DNA from: an uncultured Spirochaetota bacterium
GTDB lineage: Bacteria; Spirochaetota; UBA4802; UBA5550
Direction of reading: 5' to 3'
NCBI GenBank assembly: GCA_937872225.1
Contig: CALMRZ010000004.1
Location: 1 to 64,000, forward strand
DNA: 64,000 nucleotides
The notes under the pieces are model-generated. The model had not been told where the DNA came from and searched no databases. It saw only the letters and a program-made list of their open reading frames with translations. The translations under genes were made by a program, and so were the position numbers. How positions within the stretch are numbered: position 1 is the stretch's first letter; each line of letters opens with the position of its first letter. This document shows positions 34,123-41,882 of this stretch, piece after piece.

Positions 34123-34719
34123 TTATTTGGAACCGCCAGACATTGATCCTCCGGACCCGCTTATTCCGGAATATTTCGACAGGCGGTCCTTGATATATTC
34201 GAGGTATGATCCGACGTACTGATCGTACTTGAAGTAGCCCTTGTTCGCTATTGAACCGTCCGGATTATACATGGTCCCGACACCGTGCATCTTTCCGTCT
34301 TCCCATTGCCCGATATATTTGGCCCCGCCGGAAAAGGTCATGGTGCCCTTTCCGTTCCTTCTGCCGTCCCTGAACTGGCCGACATACCTGTCGCCATTGG
34401 GCCAGGTATACGTTCCTTTCCCGTGCAGTTTGCCTTCTTTCCACTGGCCTTCATATTTGCCGCCGTCGGAATAGATTATGGTCCCCTGGCCGTGCATGAT
34501 ATCGCCTTTGAATTCGCCGATATACTTGTGCCCGGCCGCGAAGGTCAGGGTTCCCTGGCCGTGCCTGTTGCCCTTTTTGAACTGGCCGGTATACTTGTCG
34601 CCGTTGGGATAGGTATATGACCCCTGCCCGTTGACGCAATCCCCCGAGACGCAGTCGGCAAATGCGTGACCGGACAGGCATGCGACGAACAGGAATATCG
34701 ATGCGATGTATGTTTTCAT
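34123..34719 (-). CDS. Secreted MORN-repeat protein
   Basis: 198 residues from ATG 34719 (AAGGTC upstream). A signal peptide is clear (MKTYIASIFLFVACLSGHAF, cleavage after FADC-type Ala). Five to six 23-residue MORN repeats follow, for example YTGQFKKGNRHGQGTLTF, YEGQWKEGKLHGKGTYTW and YIGQWEDGKMHGVGTM. The tail is Gly/Ser-rich. MORN proteins are usually structural or lipid/protein-binding scaffolds; the role here is unknown. It is a single-gene unit with its own promoter. Confidence 0.92.
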   Translation of the reverse strand: MKTYIASIFLFVACLSGHAFADCVSGDCVNGQGSYTYPNGDKYTGQFKKGNRHGQGTLTFAAGHKYIGEFKGDIMHGQGTIIYSDGGKYEGQWKEGKLHGKGTYTWPNGDRYVGQFRDGRRNGKGTMTFSGGAKYIGQWEDGKMHGVGTMYNPDGSIANKGYFKYDQYVGSYLEYIKDRLSKYSGISGSGGSMSGGSK

Positions 34720-34757
34720 TGGTTGACCTTTATCTGCAATTGATCGGATTTTGAGCG

Positions 34758-34787
34758 ATACTAGTATTACGGGGACATTTTTTTCAA
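34758..34787 (-). promoter_or_regulatory. Promoter of the MORN gene; rest of the 344-base gap
   Basis: On the minus strand, TTGAAA (plus 34782-34787), an 18-base spacer and TAGTAT (plus 34758-34763) lie about 40 bases before the MORN ATG. In the rest of 34720-35063 I see only further possible promoter pieces (for example TTGACG near 34983) for the divergent lipoprotein. Confidence 0.5.
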
Positions 34788-35063
34788 GTATTGTTTCACA
34801 CCCTGGGATATTTTTTGACATGAATTGAGAGAAAACCACGATAGTGCCGGATTGCCATGTTTTTTTTGCCCAATCCCGCAAATCGGTTTGACAATTCTTC
34901 GTGCCCGGTGTGTCATCAGGGTTCAGGATAAACGGTCGCAGGTCAGGCTCTGGCCGCGCGATATTGTAATCCGCGGGGCGGAGTTGACGGTAAGGCACGA
35001 TAACACCGTCGTTGGCAGGAGTCCTGTAACATCAGAATCCAATAAAATACCCCGGAGGCATGT

Positions 35064-35477
35064 ATGATCAAAAAACTTGTACCCCTTTCCATTATCGCTG
35101 TTCTCTGCGTGTGCGGATGCGGCAAATACGGCGATGTCAAATCAGTAATAAAGGATATAATCAAGGCGACCGATGCCTGCACCGCGGACATGCAGAAAGC
35201 GAATAGCGGGAAAGAGGCGGCTGTCGCCCTGGATGCCTACACTGCTAAAATGTCCGTCCTGAGGCCCAAAATGAATGAATACTTCAACAAGTATCCCGAG
35301 CTCAGGACCTCGAAGCCGAAGGAACTGGAAAAGGTCATGGAGGATTTCAAGGCGAGCAACAACAAGTTTTTTCCGGTACTCAATGAAGTTATCATGAAGT
35401 ACAAGGGAGATAAGGATTTCGGCGCAGCCATGGAAAACATGAATAACACGAGGAAAAAGAACCCGTATACCAGGTAA
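35064..35477 (+). CDS. Small lipoprotein of unknown function
   Basis: 137 residues with a clear lipoprotein signal (MIKKLVPLSIIAVLCVCGCG) and CGGAGG before the ATG. The mature part is helical and lysine-rich (VIKDIIKATDACTADMQKAN, FKASNNKFFPVLNEVIMKYKG). No family was recognised. It stands alone between the MORN and helicase genes. Confidence 0.75.
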   Translation: MIKKLVPLSIIAVLCVCGCGKYGDVKSVIKDIIKATDACTADMQKANSGKEAAVALDAYTAKMSVLRPKMNEYFNKYPELRTSKPKELEKVMEDFKASNNKFFPVLNEVIMKYKGDKDFGAAMENMNNTRKKNPYTR

Positions 35478-35656
35478 GCTGTTCGGCGGAAGCCGGTTTT
35501 ATTGTGCGATCGTGACCCCTGTTTGTGATTGGCCCGGAACAGACAGGGGGCTTTCTGTTTGCATGAGATGCGCCGTTGGTTTATAATATTCTGTAATAGA
35601 TTCTTTTCGGATTGAAAAAAATTTAACAACGATCCCTCCCGTTCGTTCCCTCCGTG

Positions 35657-36991
35657 ATGGACGAATTAAACAAAGAGCAGTACCGGGCCTCCCGTGCCGA
35701 TAACGGCGTGAGCCTGGTCCTGGCCGGCGCCGGAACCGGCAAGACAAAGACCCTGGTAGAGAAGGTGCGCAACGTCATGGACTGTCCCGGGATGGGCCCG
35801 GATCACATCCTGGTGCTTACCTTCAGCCGGAGAGCGGCGGAAGAACTGCGGGACAGGATCGGCTCGGGGTGCGGCGGCGGCCGCGGGATCCATGCCGGCA
35901 CGTTCCATTCCTTCTGCTTTGACCTGCTGAGGCGTCATGCGTCGGCCTTCACGGCGGCCGCCGGCTTTTCCCGGTTCCCCGCCGTGGTTGATGATGAAGG
36001 GAAAAAGGCCATGATCGGGGAATTGATCCGGCGGGACCTGGGCCGCTTCCTCGGCATGCCCGCCGGAGTGGTCTATGATCTCGTGACGGGACATGGCAGC
36101 CTTGAGAAATGGAAGAGGAAAAAGCTCGATGACTCCGGGCTGGGAGCGGAACTGACGCTGCTCTCCACAGAGTACCGGCTGGTCAAACAGAAGCGGAATG
36201 TCATTGATTATGACGATATGATGGGGTGCGCCATCCGGCTGCTCGAGACGGACGGCGCGGTGCGGGCGGAGGTCCTCGACCGCTGCCGGTATGTTTTCGT
36301 GGACGAGTTCCAGGACGTTTCCGACGACAACATGAGGCTGCTGAAGCTCCTGCTGCCGGAGAGGGACCGCAACCTTTTTGCCGTGGGCGACGACTGGCAG
36401 TCCATTTACGGCTTCAGGGGGGCTTCCGTGGAGCATATCATAAAGATGAAACGCCATTTCCCTGAAACGGTGGTCCATCGTCTCACCGTGAATTACCGCT
36501 CCCGGAAGGAGATCGTGGCCCTGGCGTGCGGATTCATCCGGAACAACCGGCACCGCACCCGGAAATCCCTCCGGGCGAGCCGCGGGAAGGGTGGCATCGT
36601 CCGCTCATACACGGTCGGCTCCCTTGAAGAGGAGGCTGATATTATAAGGGCCGTGATTGCGGGCCATGACCCGGACCGGTGCCTGGCGGTGCTCTTCCGC
36701 AATAACTGGCAGGGCCGGTACCTGAAGGAGCGTCTGGGCGGGGAAGAGATTCCCGGCGTCACGTTCATGACCATGCACGCGTCCAAGGGACTCGAGTTCG
36801 ATCGTGTGGTCATTGCCGGGGTGTGCGATTCGATTCTTCCCGACGGGGACAATGATATCGAGGAGGAACGGCGCCTCCTCTTTGTGGCCTGCACCAGGGC
36901 CCGCGACGAGCTCCATGTTATCGTGCATGTCAACGACGAGGGCGAGCCGAGCCGTTTCGGCCGGGAGCTGGGTGTGGTGAAAAAATATTGA
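35657..36991 (+). CDS. Compact UvrD/Rep-family superfamily 1 DNA helicase
   Basis: 444 residues, well under the 650-750 of UvrD/PcrA/Rep. All SF1A motifs are present: Walker A LAGAGTGKTKT, motif Ia VLTFSRRAAEELRDRI, motif II VFVDEFQDVSDDN, motif III VGDDWQSIYGFRGAS, motif IV TVNYRSRKEIV, motif V TFMTMHASKGLEFDRVVI and motif VI RRLLFVACTRARDEL. The missing length is mostly the 2B insertion and C-terminal extension. A GTG codon directly precedes the ATG start. Probable roles are DNA repair or replication-fork processing. It shares its 3' end with the toxin promoter. Confidence 0.9.
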   Translation: MDELNKEQYRASRADNGVSLVLAGAGTGKTKTLVEKVRNVMDCPGMGPDHILVLTFSRRAAEELRDRIGSGCGGGRGIHAGTFHSFCFDLLRRHASAFTAAAGFSRFPAVVDDEGKKAMIGELIRRDLGRFLGMPAGVVYDLVTGHGSLEKWKRKKLDDSGLGAELTLLSTEYRLVKQKRNVIDYDDMMGCAIRLLETDGAVRAEVLDRCRYVFVDEFQDVSDDNMRLLKLLLPERDRNLFAVGDDWQSIYGFRGASVEHIIKMKRHFPETVVHRLTVNYRSRKEIVALACGFIRNNRHRTRKSLRASRGKGGIVRSYTVGSLEEEADIIRAVIAGHDPDRCLAVLFRNNWQGRYLKERLGGEEIPGVTFMTMHASKGLEFDRVVIAGVCDSILPDGDNDIEEERRLLFVACTRARDELHVIVHVNDEGEPSRFGRELGVVKKY

Positions 36992-37016
36992 CAATGTATA
37001 CTATATGTGATATATT
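36988..37016 (+). promoter_or_regulatory. Strong promoter overlapping the helicase stop codon, directly abutting the toxin start
   Basis: TTGACA (36988-36993), exactly 17 bases, then TATATT (37011-37016), directly followed by the toxin ATG at 37017. The predicted transcription start would be at or just past the start codon, so either the transcript is leaderless, or TATACT (36997-37002) is the true -10. The AT-rich symmetric stretch could also hold the antitoxin operator. Confidence 0.55.
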
Positions 37017-37286
37017 ATGATTGCATGGAATTGGAATGAAGGCAAGAACCGGCGGCTACGGAGAACGAGGAATATATCCTTTGAAGATGTCGCAGATGTT
37101 ATTGAGTCCGGTAATGCGCTGGATATCGTCATAAATCCCGCGTATAACGGACAGAAAATCTTTATCGTCAAATTCAATGACTATACTTCCGCAGTGCCTT
37201 ATGAAACTGATCAGCGGGATGGAATTATTCTAAAGACAACATACCCGAGCAGAAAATATCATAAAATGTATGGGCTGAACTCATGA
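37017..37286 (+). CDS. BrnT-like toxin of a type II toxin-antitoxin pair
   Basis: 89 residues. The start (WNWNEGKNRRLRRTRNISFEDV) and the body (IFIVKFNDYTSAVPYETDQ, KTTYPSRKYHKMYG) match the BrnT/DUF4258-like ribonuclease fold (typically FEWDEAKN..NL.KH.VSFE), but the ending differs from BrnT (no RxRxxSAR helix), so it is a divergent relative. It overlaps the antitoxin gene by the ATGA tetranucleotide. If BrnT-like it would cleave mRNA when unopposed. Confidence 0.7.
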   Translation: MIAWNWNEGKNRRLRRTRNISFEDVADVIESGNALDIVINPAYNGQKIFIVKFNDYTSAVPYETDQRDGIILKTTYPSRKYHKMYGLNS

Positions 37287-37594
37287 AAGTGAAACTCGAC
37301 AGATACGAAAGAGAAATTGAAAAACACGCGGATAAATCGGTCCCCGTTTCTAAAGAAGAACGGAAGAGGATTGAGGCCCTGATCGAAAAATCCAGGAATG
37401 AAAGAAAAACCAGGAATATCAATATCCGCATCAGCGAGCAGGACCTGCATAGCCTTCGTGTGCGCTCGTCGAAGGAGGGAATACCATACCAGACGCTGAT
37501 TGCCAGCATACTCCATAAATACCTCAACGAGAGGCTCGTTGACGAGCAAAGCGTTATTAAAGCGGTGAAGTTATTGCAGGGCAGGAAAAAATGA
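37283..37594 (+). CDS. Ribbon-helix-helix (CopG-like) antitoxin
   Basis: 103 residues. The N-terminus is charged and probably binds the toxin (RYEREIEKHADKSVPVSKEE). The C-terminal half is a ribbon-helix-helix DNA-binding domain: NINIRISEQDLHSLRVRSSKEGIPYQTLIASILHKYLN, with the beta-strand RNINIRIS. The toxin-first order and 4-base overlap are typical of BrnTA and related pairs. Autoregulation at the promoter above is expected. Confidence 0.82.
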   Translation: MKVKLDRYEREIEKHADKSVPVSKEERKRIEALIEKSRNERKTRNINIRISEQDLHSLRVRSSKEGIPYQTLIASILHKYLNERLVDEQSVIKAVKLLQGRKK

Positions 37595-37613
37595 TCCTCC
37601 CGGGATTCCGGTC

Positions 37614-38273
37614 CTAGTCGTCATACTGCCTGTCCCAGAAATCGTCCGGGAGCGTGAGCCTGTTTCCCTCCCACTGTATAATGCGCCGGCTCGTGAGGCG
37701 TTGCAGGAGCCGCGAGAAGGTCTCCGGTATGGTGCCGATGGCCGAGGCGAAGTCCTTTTTCGACAGGGTGATTTCGTAGGACTGCAGTTTTCCGTAATGG
37801 TCAGCCAGGAAGCGGAAGAAGCGCTCTTCCACGTCATAGGCCGCCAGGTAGAGTATCCTGCCGGCGAGGTACCGCTGCTTTTTCATGAGGACCGATATGA
37901 AATCGTCGCGGAACTCGGCGTTATCGAGGAGCGTTTCAAAGACGGGCCTGCTCATTGAGAAGAGCACCGAGTCGGCAAGGGCCGTTGCGCTCACGGGATA
38001 GCGGTCTTTTTCGAAGAGCACGACCTCGGCGAAGATCTCCCCGGGCGACGCGAGCTTGACCGTGACTTCCCTGCCGTCCGGGGCGCTTTTAAACAGCCGC
38101 ACGCTCCCCTCGACCATGATGAAAAAGGACGAGCCCTTTTCGCCTTCCAGGAAAATCATCGTGTTCTGGGGCACCTTCGTGATCTTGCCCATGGACGCTA
38201 TCTTTTTCGCGGAAGCGTCGCTCAGGCCGCTGAAGAGCTCTGATTCCTTGAGGAGTTTTTCAATGGGCGTCAT
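37614..38273 (-). CDS. Crp/Fnr-family transcriptional regulator (DNR/HcpR-like)
   Basis: 219 residues. A cyclic-nucleotide-binding-like effector domain (about 10-120: MIFLEGEKGSSFFIMVEGSVRLFK, VKLASPGEIFAEVVLFEKDRYPV) is followed by the long dimer helix and a winged helix with SKKDFASAIGTIPETFSRLLQRL. The recognition helix retains the E-T-x-S-R pattern (Glu, Ser and Arg equivalents of FNR E209/S212/R213). No N-terminal cysteine cluster is present, so it is not an O2-sensing FNR; a haem/NO-type sensor (DNR, HcpR) fits better. It is divergent from the DUF438 gene, with a TTGAC-N4-GTCAA box between. Confidence 0.9.
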   Translation of the reverse strand: MTPIEKLLKESELFSGLSDASAKKIASMGKITKVPQNTMIFLEGEKGSSFFIMVEGSVRLFKSAPDGREVTVKLASPGEIFAEVVLFEKDRYPVSATALADSVLFSMSRPVFETLLDNAEFRDDFISVLMKKQRYLAGRILYLAAYDVEERFFRFLADHYGKLQSYEITLSKKDFASAIGTIPETFSRLLQRLTSRRIIQWEGNRLTLPDDFWDRQYDD

Positions 38274-38470
38274 GATCTATTCAGCCTCCGATTTTTTCCG
38301 TGTATCAGCGGGGAGGGTCAACGGGAATATTCCGTCGGGGAACACGGCCGACAGGATCGTCCCGGCCTGGCCGTCAATCGCGTGAAGGACGTAAATTTTC
38401 TCCGCCATGAATAATAGTGTTGAAAGAACGGCGCTAATATGTCAAGTGAATGTTTGCGGGGGGCCGCTTC

Positions 38471-38484
38471 TTGACTTGCGTCAA
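38471..38484. promoter_or_regulatory. FNR/DNR-type palindrome TTGAC-TTGC-GTCAA
   Basis: A perfect palindrome TTGAC-N4-GTCAA at 38471-38484, in the 273-base gap between the Crp/Fnr gene and the divergent DUF438 gene. Downstream, CATACT (38506-38511) begins 28.5 bp from the box centre, near class II activator spacing; TATACT at 38513 is an alternative -10. The DUF438 start is at 38547 (GGAGGG upstream). Confidence 0.75.
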
Positions 38485-38546
38485 TGACAGGACCCCGGCA
38501 CCTGACATACTCTATACTATACATGGCGCAATAACCGGAGGGAACT

Positions 38547-39782
38547 ATGAGCGAATTTATCAATAATTCAGAGCAGAAGCGCAAGGCCCTGAAAGAGCTC
38601 ATCCTCAAGCTGCATACGGGGGAGAACCCGGAACAGGTCAAGGCGGAGCTCCGCCAGGCGCTGGGGAAAATTCCCTACGATGACGTGGTGCGCGTGGAAC
38701 AGGAGCTCATTGCCGAAGGCCTGCCCCAGGAGGAGGTGGTGAAGCTCTGCGATGTCCACACGGCGGTGCTTGACGGGAGCATTGACCAGACCGGCGCAAA
38801 GACGGTGACGCCGGGGCACCCGGTCCACACCTTCAAGGAGGAGAACCGGGCCCTGGAGCGTGAGATCGCGGACCTGGAAAAGCTGTACCACGGCCCGGCC
38901 GGAGAAGCGGGGGCTGTGCCGGCGGCAGACCAGTATTACGCCATTATGCAGCACTTCAACAGGCTCATGGACGTGGACAAGCATTACAAGCGGAAGGAAA
39001 ACCTGGTGTTTCCCTTTCTCGAGAAACATGGCATCACCGGCCCTCCGGCGGTCATGTGGGCCAAGCATGACGAGACGCGGGGCCTGATGAAGAAGGCGCT
39101 CCAGATCCTCCATGCCGGGCTCGAGAACAGGACCGAGCTCCGCTGGCTCGTCCCGGAGCTCCAGGCGGCCACGCGCGCCATCATCGACATGATCGGCAAG
39201 GAGGACAATATCCTGTTCCCCATGTGCCTTGATTCTCTCACCGAGGCGGAATGGTACGATGTGTACCGACAGGGCCCCGAGATCGGCTATTGCCTGTACA
39301 ACCCGACTGAAGAGTGGAGACCGGCCGGAATCGCGGAAAATGAAACAGGCGCTGCTGTAGATGATGCCGTGCAGGGAAGAATCATACTCCCGACCGGCAG
39401 CCTGTCGGTGAAGGAGCTGGTTTCGCTCCTGGACTCGGTGCCGGTGGACATCACCTTCGTCGACGCCGAAGACACGGTGCGTTATTTTTCCCAGGGAAAG
39501 GACCGCATCTTCACGAGGAGCAAGGCCATCATCGGACGCAAGGTCCAGCAGTGCCATCCGCCCGCGAGCGTCGCCACGGTGCAGAAGATTATCGACGATT
39601 TCCGCGCCGCCAGGCGGGACCGCGCCTCCTTCTGGATAAACCACAAGGGGCGCTTTGTCCTTATAGAATATTTCGCCATGCGCGACGGTCAGGGGACATA
39701 TCTGGGCACCATGGAGGTGTCCCAGGACCTGACGGACAAGAGGAAGCTCGAAGGAGAACAGCGCCTGCTGAGCTATAAGTAA
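38547..39782 (+). CDS. DUF438-hemerythrin-PAS protein
   Basis: 411 residues. Residues 1-~85 form DUF438 (KRKALKELILKLHTGENPEQVK, LPQEEVVKLCDVHTAVLDGS). A hemerythrin-like HHE domain (about 125-240) has IMQHFNRLMDVDKHYKRKENLVFPFLEKHG, WAKHDETRG and IGKEDNILFPMCLDSL, with the His/Glu/Asp ligands of a di-iron site. A PAS domain closes it (about 285-405, VDITFVDAEDTVRYFSQGKDR, FVLIEYFAMRDGQGTYLGTME). Such proteins are found in anaerobes, with suspected roles in NO or O2 sensing or repair of iron centres. It lies directly behind the Crp/Fnr box. Confidence 0.9.
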   Translation: MSEFINNSEQKRKALKELILKLHTGENPEQVKAELRQALGKIPYDDVVRVEQELIAEGLPQEEVVKLCDVHTAVLDGSIDQTGAKTVTPGHPVHTFKEENRALEREIADLEKLYHGPAGEAGAVPAADQYYAIMQHFNRLMDVDKHYKRKENLVFPFLEKHGITGPPAVMWAKHDETRGLMKKALQILHAGLENRTELRWLVPELQAATRAIIDMIGKEDNILFPMCLDSLTEAEWYDVYRQGPEIGYCLYNPTEEWRPAGIAENETGAAVDDAVQGRIILPTGSLSVKELVSLLDSVPVDITFVDAEDTVRYFSQGKDRIFTRSKAIIGRKVQQCHPPASVATVQKIIDDFRAARRDRASFWINHKGRFVLIEYFAMRDGQGTYLGTMEVSQDLTDKRKLEGEQRLLSYK

Positions 39783-39787
39783 AGCAC

Positions 39788-39807
39788 GGGCACGGCATGC
39801 CGTGCCC
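39788..39807. promoter_or_regulatory. Perfect 20-bp palindrome between DUF438 and cupin genes
   Basis: GGGCACGGCA followed directly by its complement TGCCGTGCCC, 5 bases after the DUF438 stop and 16 before the cupin ATG. It is probably an intercistronic hairpin; no T tract follows. Confidence 0.55.
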
Positions 39808-39823
39808 CCGAACGGAGGCAATA

Positions 39824-40159
39824 ATGACTGAACAACAGATCAATGAATACACGCAGGAGGGCCTTTCCCTCGACGGACTCGTGGCCTACCAGGACGGTTC
39901 GATAGTAAGCCGTACCGTGATAAACAGGCCCGCCGGGACCATAACGCTCTTTGCCTTTGATAAGGACCAGACCCTTTCGGAGCACACGGCCCCCTTTGAC
40001 GCCCTGGTCCAGGTCCTAGAGGGCAGCGTTGAGGTTGCAATATCGGGGAAGCCATATATTCTTAACAAAGGCGGGATGATAGTCATGCCGGCCGGGCAGC
40101 CCCACGCCCTCAGGGCGTTGGACCGGTTCAAGATGATGCTTGTTATGATTAAAGGATAG
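39824..40159 (+). CDS. Small cupin-domain protein
   Basis: 111 residues from ATG 39824 (CGGAGG upstream). The double cupin motifs are visible: TLSEHTAPFDALVQVLEGSVEV (first motif, His and Glu ligands) and GGMIVMPAGQPHALRAL (second motif, His ligand). Single-domain cupins of this form (LSEHTAPFDALVQVLEGxAE) are widespread and mostly uncharacterised; metal binding is likely. It is co-directional with the DUF438 gene, 41 bases away, and is followed by a strong terminator, so it may belong to the same regulon. Confidence 0.9.
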   Translation: MTEQQINEYTQEGLSLDGLVAYQDGSIVSRTVINRPAGTITLFAFDKDQTLSEHTAPFDALVQVLEGSVEVAISGKPYILNKGGMIVMPAGQPHALRALDRFKMMLVMIKG

Positions 40160-40206
40160 GGACGAAACAGCGTCCTACGCGGAGCAATGCACATGGATCT
40201 ATCTGT

Positions 40207-40241
40207 CACGGGATGGTGATGCCGCCATCCCGTGTTTTTTT
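40207..40241 (+). terminator. Rho-independent terminator after the cupin gene
   Basis: A 10-bp perfect stem CACGGGATGG (40207-40216) / CCATCCCGTG (40225-40234), 8-base loop, then seven T. Confidence 0.9.
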
Positions 40242-40592
40242 GCCCCAGCCCGGGGTAATCACCGTCACGGTCCGCGGTTTTTTTATCAAGAACATCCTTC
40301 GGTTATCCGAATTTGGTTATTGAGGTGATTCGATTATATTTTTTATGTTTTTTTCTTGTAATTATTTTTTCTTTCAGTTAAAATTCGGCGGACGGGGGCG
40401 CCGGAATTACCTTTATGGTTACTCTTGATGTCAGCCCGGTATGCTTGCATTAAGGCTCCCGTCCATAGCTTGGGGCCCGGATTTGCCGGGGTTTCCGTGA
40501 CATAAACATTCAGCCCTTTTGTATCCCATGGAATAGCGCATAAGGGGAAGAGATTCCTTGATAATTATACTATACAACGGGAGAGAGGCACA
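40242..40592 (+). other. Structured intergenic region before the histone H1-like gene
   Basis: A 351-base gap without a convincing open frame. It holds an AT-rich stretch (40320-40385), then a 75-base span closed by GGACGGG (40390-40396) and CCCGTCC (40458-40464), and a hairpin CCCGG-ATTTG-CCGGG (about 40476-40490). TAATTATACT just before the gene gives a possible -10. It may be a leader RNA or small RNA. Confidence 0.4.
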
Positions 40593-40874
40593 ATGAAAAA
40601 GAAAAAATCCGTAAAGAAGGCAAAGCCGAAGAAAAAAACAGCGCCAAAACGTAAAGTCGCAAAAAAACCCAAAGCAGCTTTAAAGAAAGTTAAAAAGACC
40701 GCTAAAAAAACCATAAAGAAAAAAGCTGTTAAAAAAGCCGCTCGTAAGCCGGTAAAAAAGAAAATAGCGAAAAAACCGGCTAAGGGCAGGGCTGCAGCTG
40801 TCAAGTCCAAAGTGTCAAAACTGCCGATGACAGAAAAAATCCTTGCTTATATTAGAAAAATCGACGGTCGGTAA
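40593..40874 (+). CDS. Lysine-rich histone H1-like (nucleoid-associated) protein
   Basis: 93 residues; the first ~70 are nearly all Lys, Ala, Pro and Arg in AKKP/KKAxKK-type units (for example KKVKKTAKKTIKKKAVKK). They resemble the C-terminal tail of eukaryotic histone H1 and bacterial Hc1/AlgP-like proteins. The last 20 residues (PMTEKILAYIRKIDGR) form a short amphipathic helix. GGGAGAGAGG precedes the ATG. It is likely a DNA- or RNA-binding protein of the nucleoid. Such low-complexity genes are easy to mis-call, but the single frame and the ribosome-binding site support it. Confidence 0.75.
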   Translation: MKKKKSVKKAKPKKKTAPKRKVAKKPKAALKKVKKTAKKTIKKKAVKKAARKPVKKKIAKKPAKGRAAAVKSKVSKLPMTEKILAYIRKIDGR

Positions 40875-41013
40875 TAATAGTTCGCGCGTCTATGTAGTGG
40901 AGGGTGATGCCGACTCAGGCGCCCCTCCCATCAAGCTCTTGAAGCTTGCTCTTCCTTAACCGGCTTAAGTTTACCGAGGGTTATACCTGTCAATTATGCA
41001 ATGTCTTTTCCGG

Positions 41014-41733
41014 TCACCTGAGTCCTGATTCTATAACCTGCCGGACTTTCTCCATGAGCGATTCCTTGTCTTCATACGAATATGTATTAACCGTGATAGG
41101 CTCGTGGATGATGATACTGATGGTGCCCGGCCGGAACCTGGTGCTGTCCTTCGGGAGAAGGTCCCTGCTTCCCCGTACCGTGACGGGAAGGATCGGTATG
41201 CCGGTCTGAATGGCCATGACAAACCCTCCTTTCTTGAAGGGGAGGATGTTGCCGTCCGGGCTCCGGGTGCCCTCGGGAAAGAATACCACGGAAGCGCCGT
41301 TGCTGAATTTGTCCTTGAGAACCTGGAGCTCTTCATGGGACTTCTCGGGATTGCCGCGGTCGATGAAAATGTGGCCCATCCGCTCGCAGCCCAGGCCGAA
41401 GATTGGGACCTTGCGCAGTTCCTTCTTCATGACCCATCTCAATTGCAGGGGGAGGTAGCCTATAAGGGACCATACGTCAAACTGGCTCTGGTGGTTCGAC
41501 ATTACTATATATGATGAGCCCCTGGTAATATGCCCGGTCCCGGATATCCTGACCCTTGCGCCGACGAAAAGAAGGTTCATCCTCGACCAGAACTTTCCGA
41601 TGTAGTGGACAAAGTTTCCCGTCGGGTCCGCGATGGAGGTGATGATAACGGTGATCCCGAGGATTGCCGTGTTGATGCCGAGAAACAAAAGATAGAAGGG
41701 ACGGTATACTGTCAGAAACATATCCATCAGCAT
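41014..41733 (-). CDS. plsC: 1-acyl-sn-glycerol-3-phosphate acyltransferase (PlsC/LPLAT family)
   Basis: 239 residues. An N-terminal membrane anchor (FLTVYRPFYLLFLGINTAILG) is followed by the LPLAT blocks: NHQSQFD (HX4D catalytic motif), GHIFIDRGN, FFPEGTRS (EGTR glycerol-phosphate binding) and GIPILPVTVRGS. It transfers an acyl group to lysophosphatidate in phospholipid synthesis, at the inner membrane. It is the last of a same-direction series (MarR, hydrolase, DUF523-like, PlsC), though the 149-base gap before it may hold its own promoter. Confidence 0.93.
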   Translation of the reverse strand: MLMDMFLTVYRPFYLLFLGINTAILGITVIITSIADPTGNFVHYIGKFWSRMNLLFVGARVRISGTGHITRGSSYIVMSNHQSQFDVWSLIGYLPLQLRWVMKKELRKVPIFGLGCERMGHIFIDRGNPEKSHEELQVLKDKFSNGASVVFFPEGTRSPDGNILPFKKGGFVMAIQTGIPILPVTVRGSRDLLPKDSTRFRPGTISIIIHEPITVNTYSYEDKESLMEKVRQVIESGLR

Positions 41734-41882
41734 GGGGAAGGTCCTTTAATATTCATGATTGGCGTGAACAGCCGGGTTGTAAAACCCGCAGATAGCATTA
41801 ATGGCAGTGTGACAAAAAGATCAAGAAAATTTTTATGTATATTTCAGATTCGACGAAACGTGGTGACTTCTCTTCCATGCGG

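Noticed and set aside
38471-38484. A canonical O2-sensing FNR site (TTGAT-N4-ATCAA).
   Set aside because: The half site is TTGAC not TTGAT, and the local Crp/Fnr protein has no cysteine cluster, so NO/nitrite sensing is preferred.
40390-40464. A 75-base span closed by a 7-bp stem, the size of a tRNA.
   Set aside because: No T-loop (TTCRA), anticodon arm or D-loop pattern fits; 3' CCA is also missing. Recorded as a structured region only.
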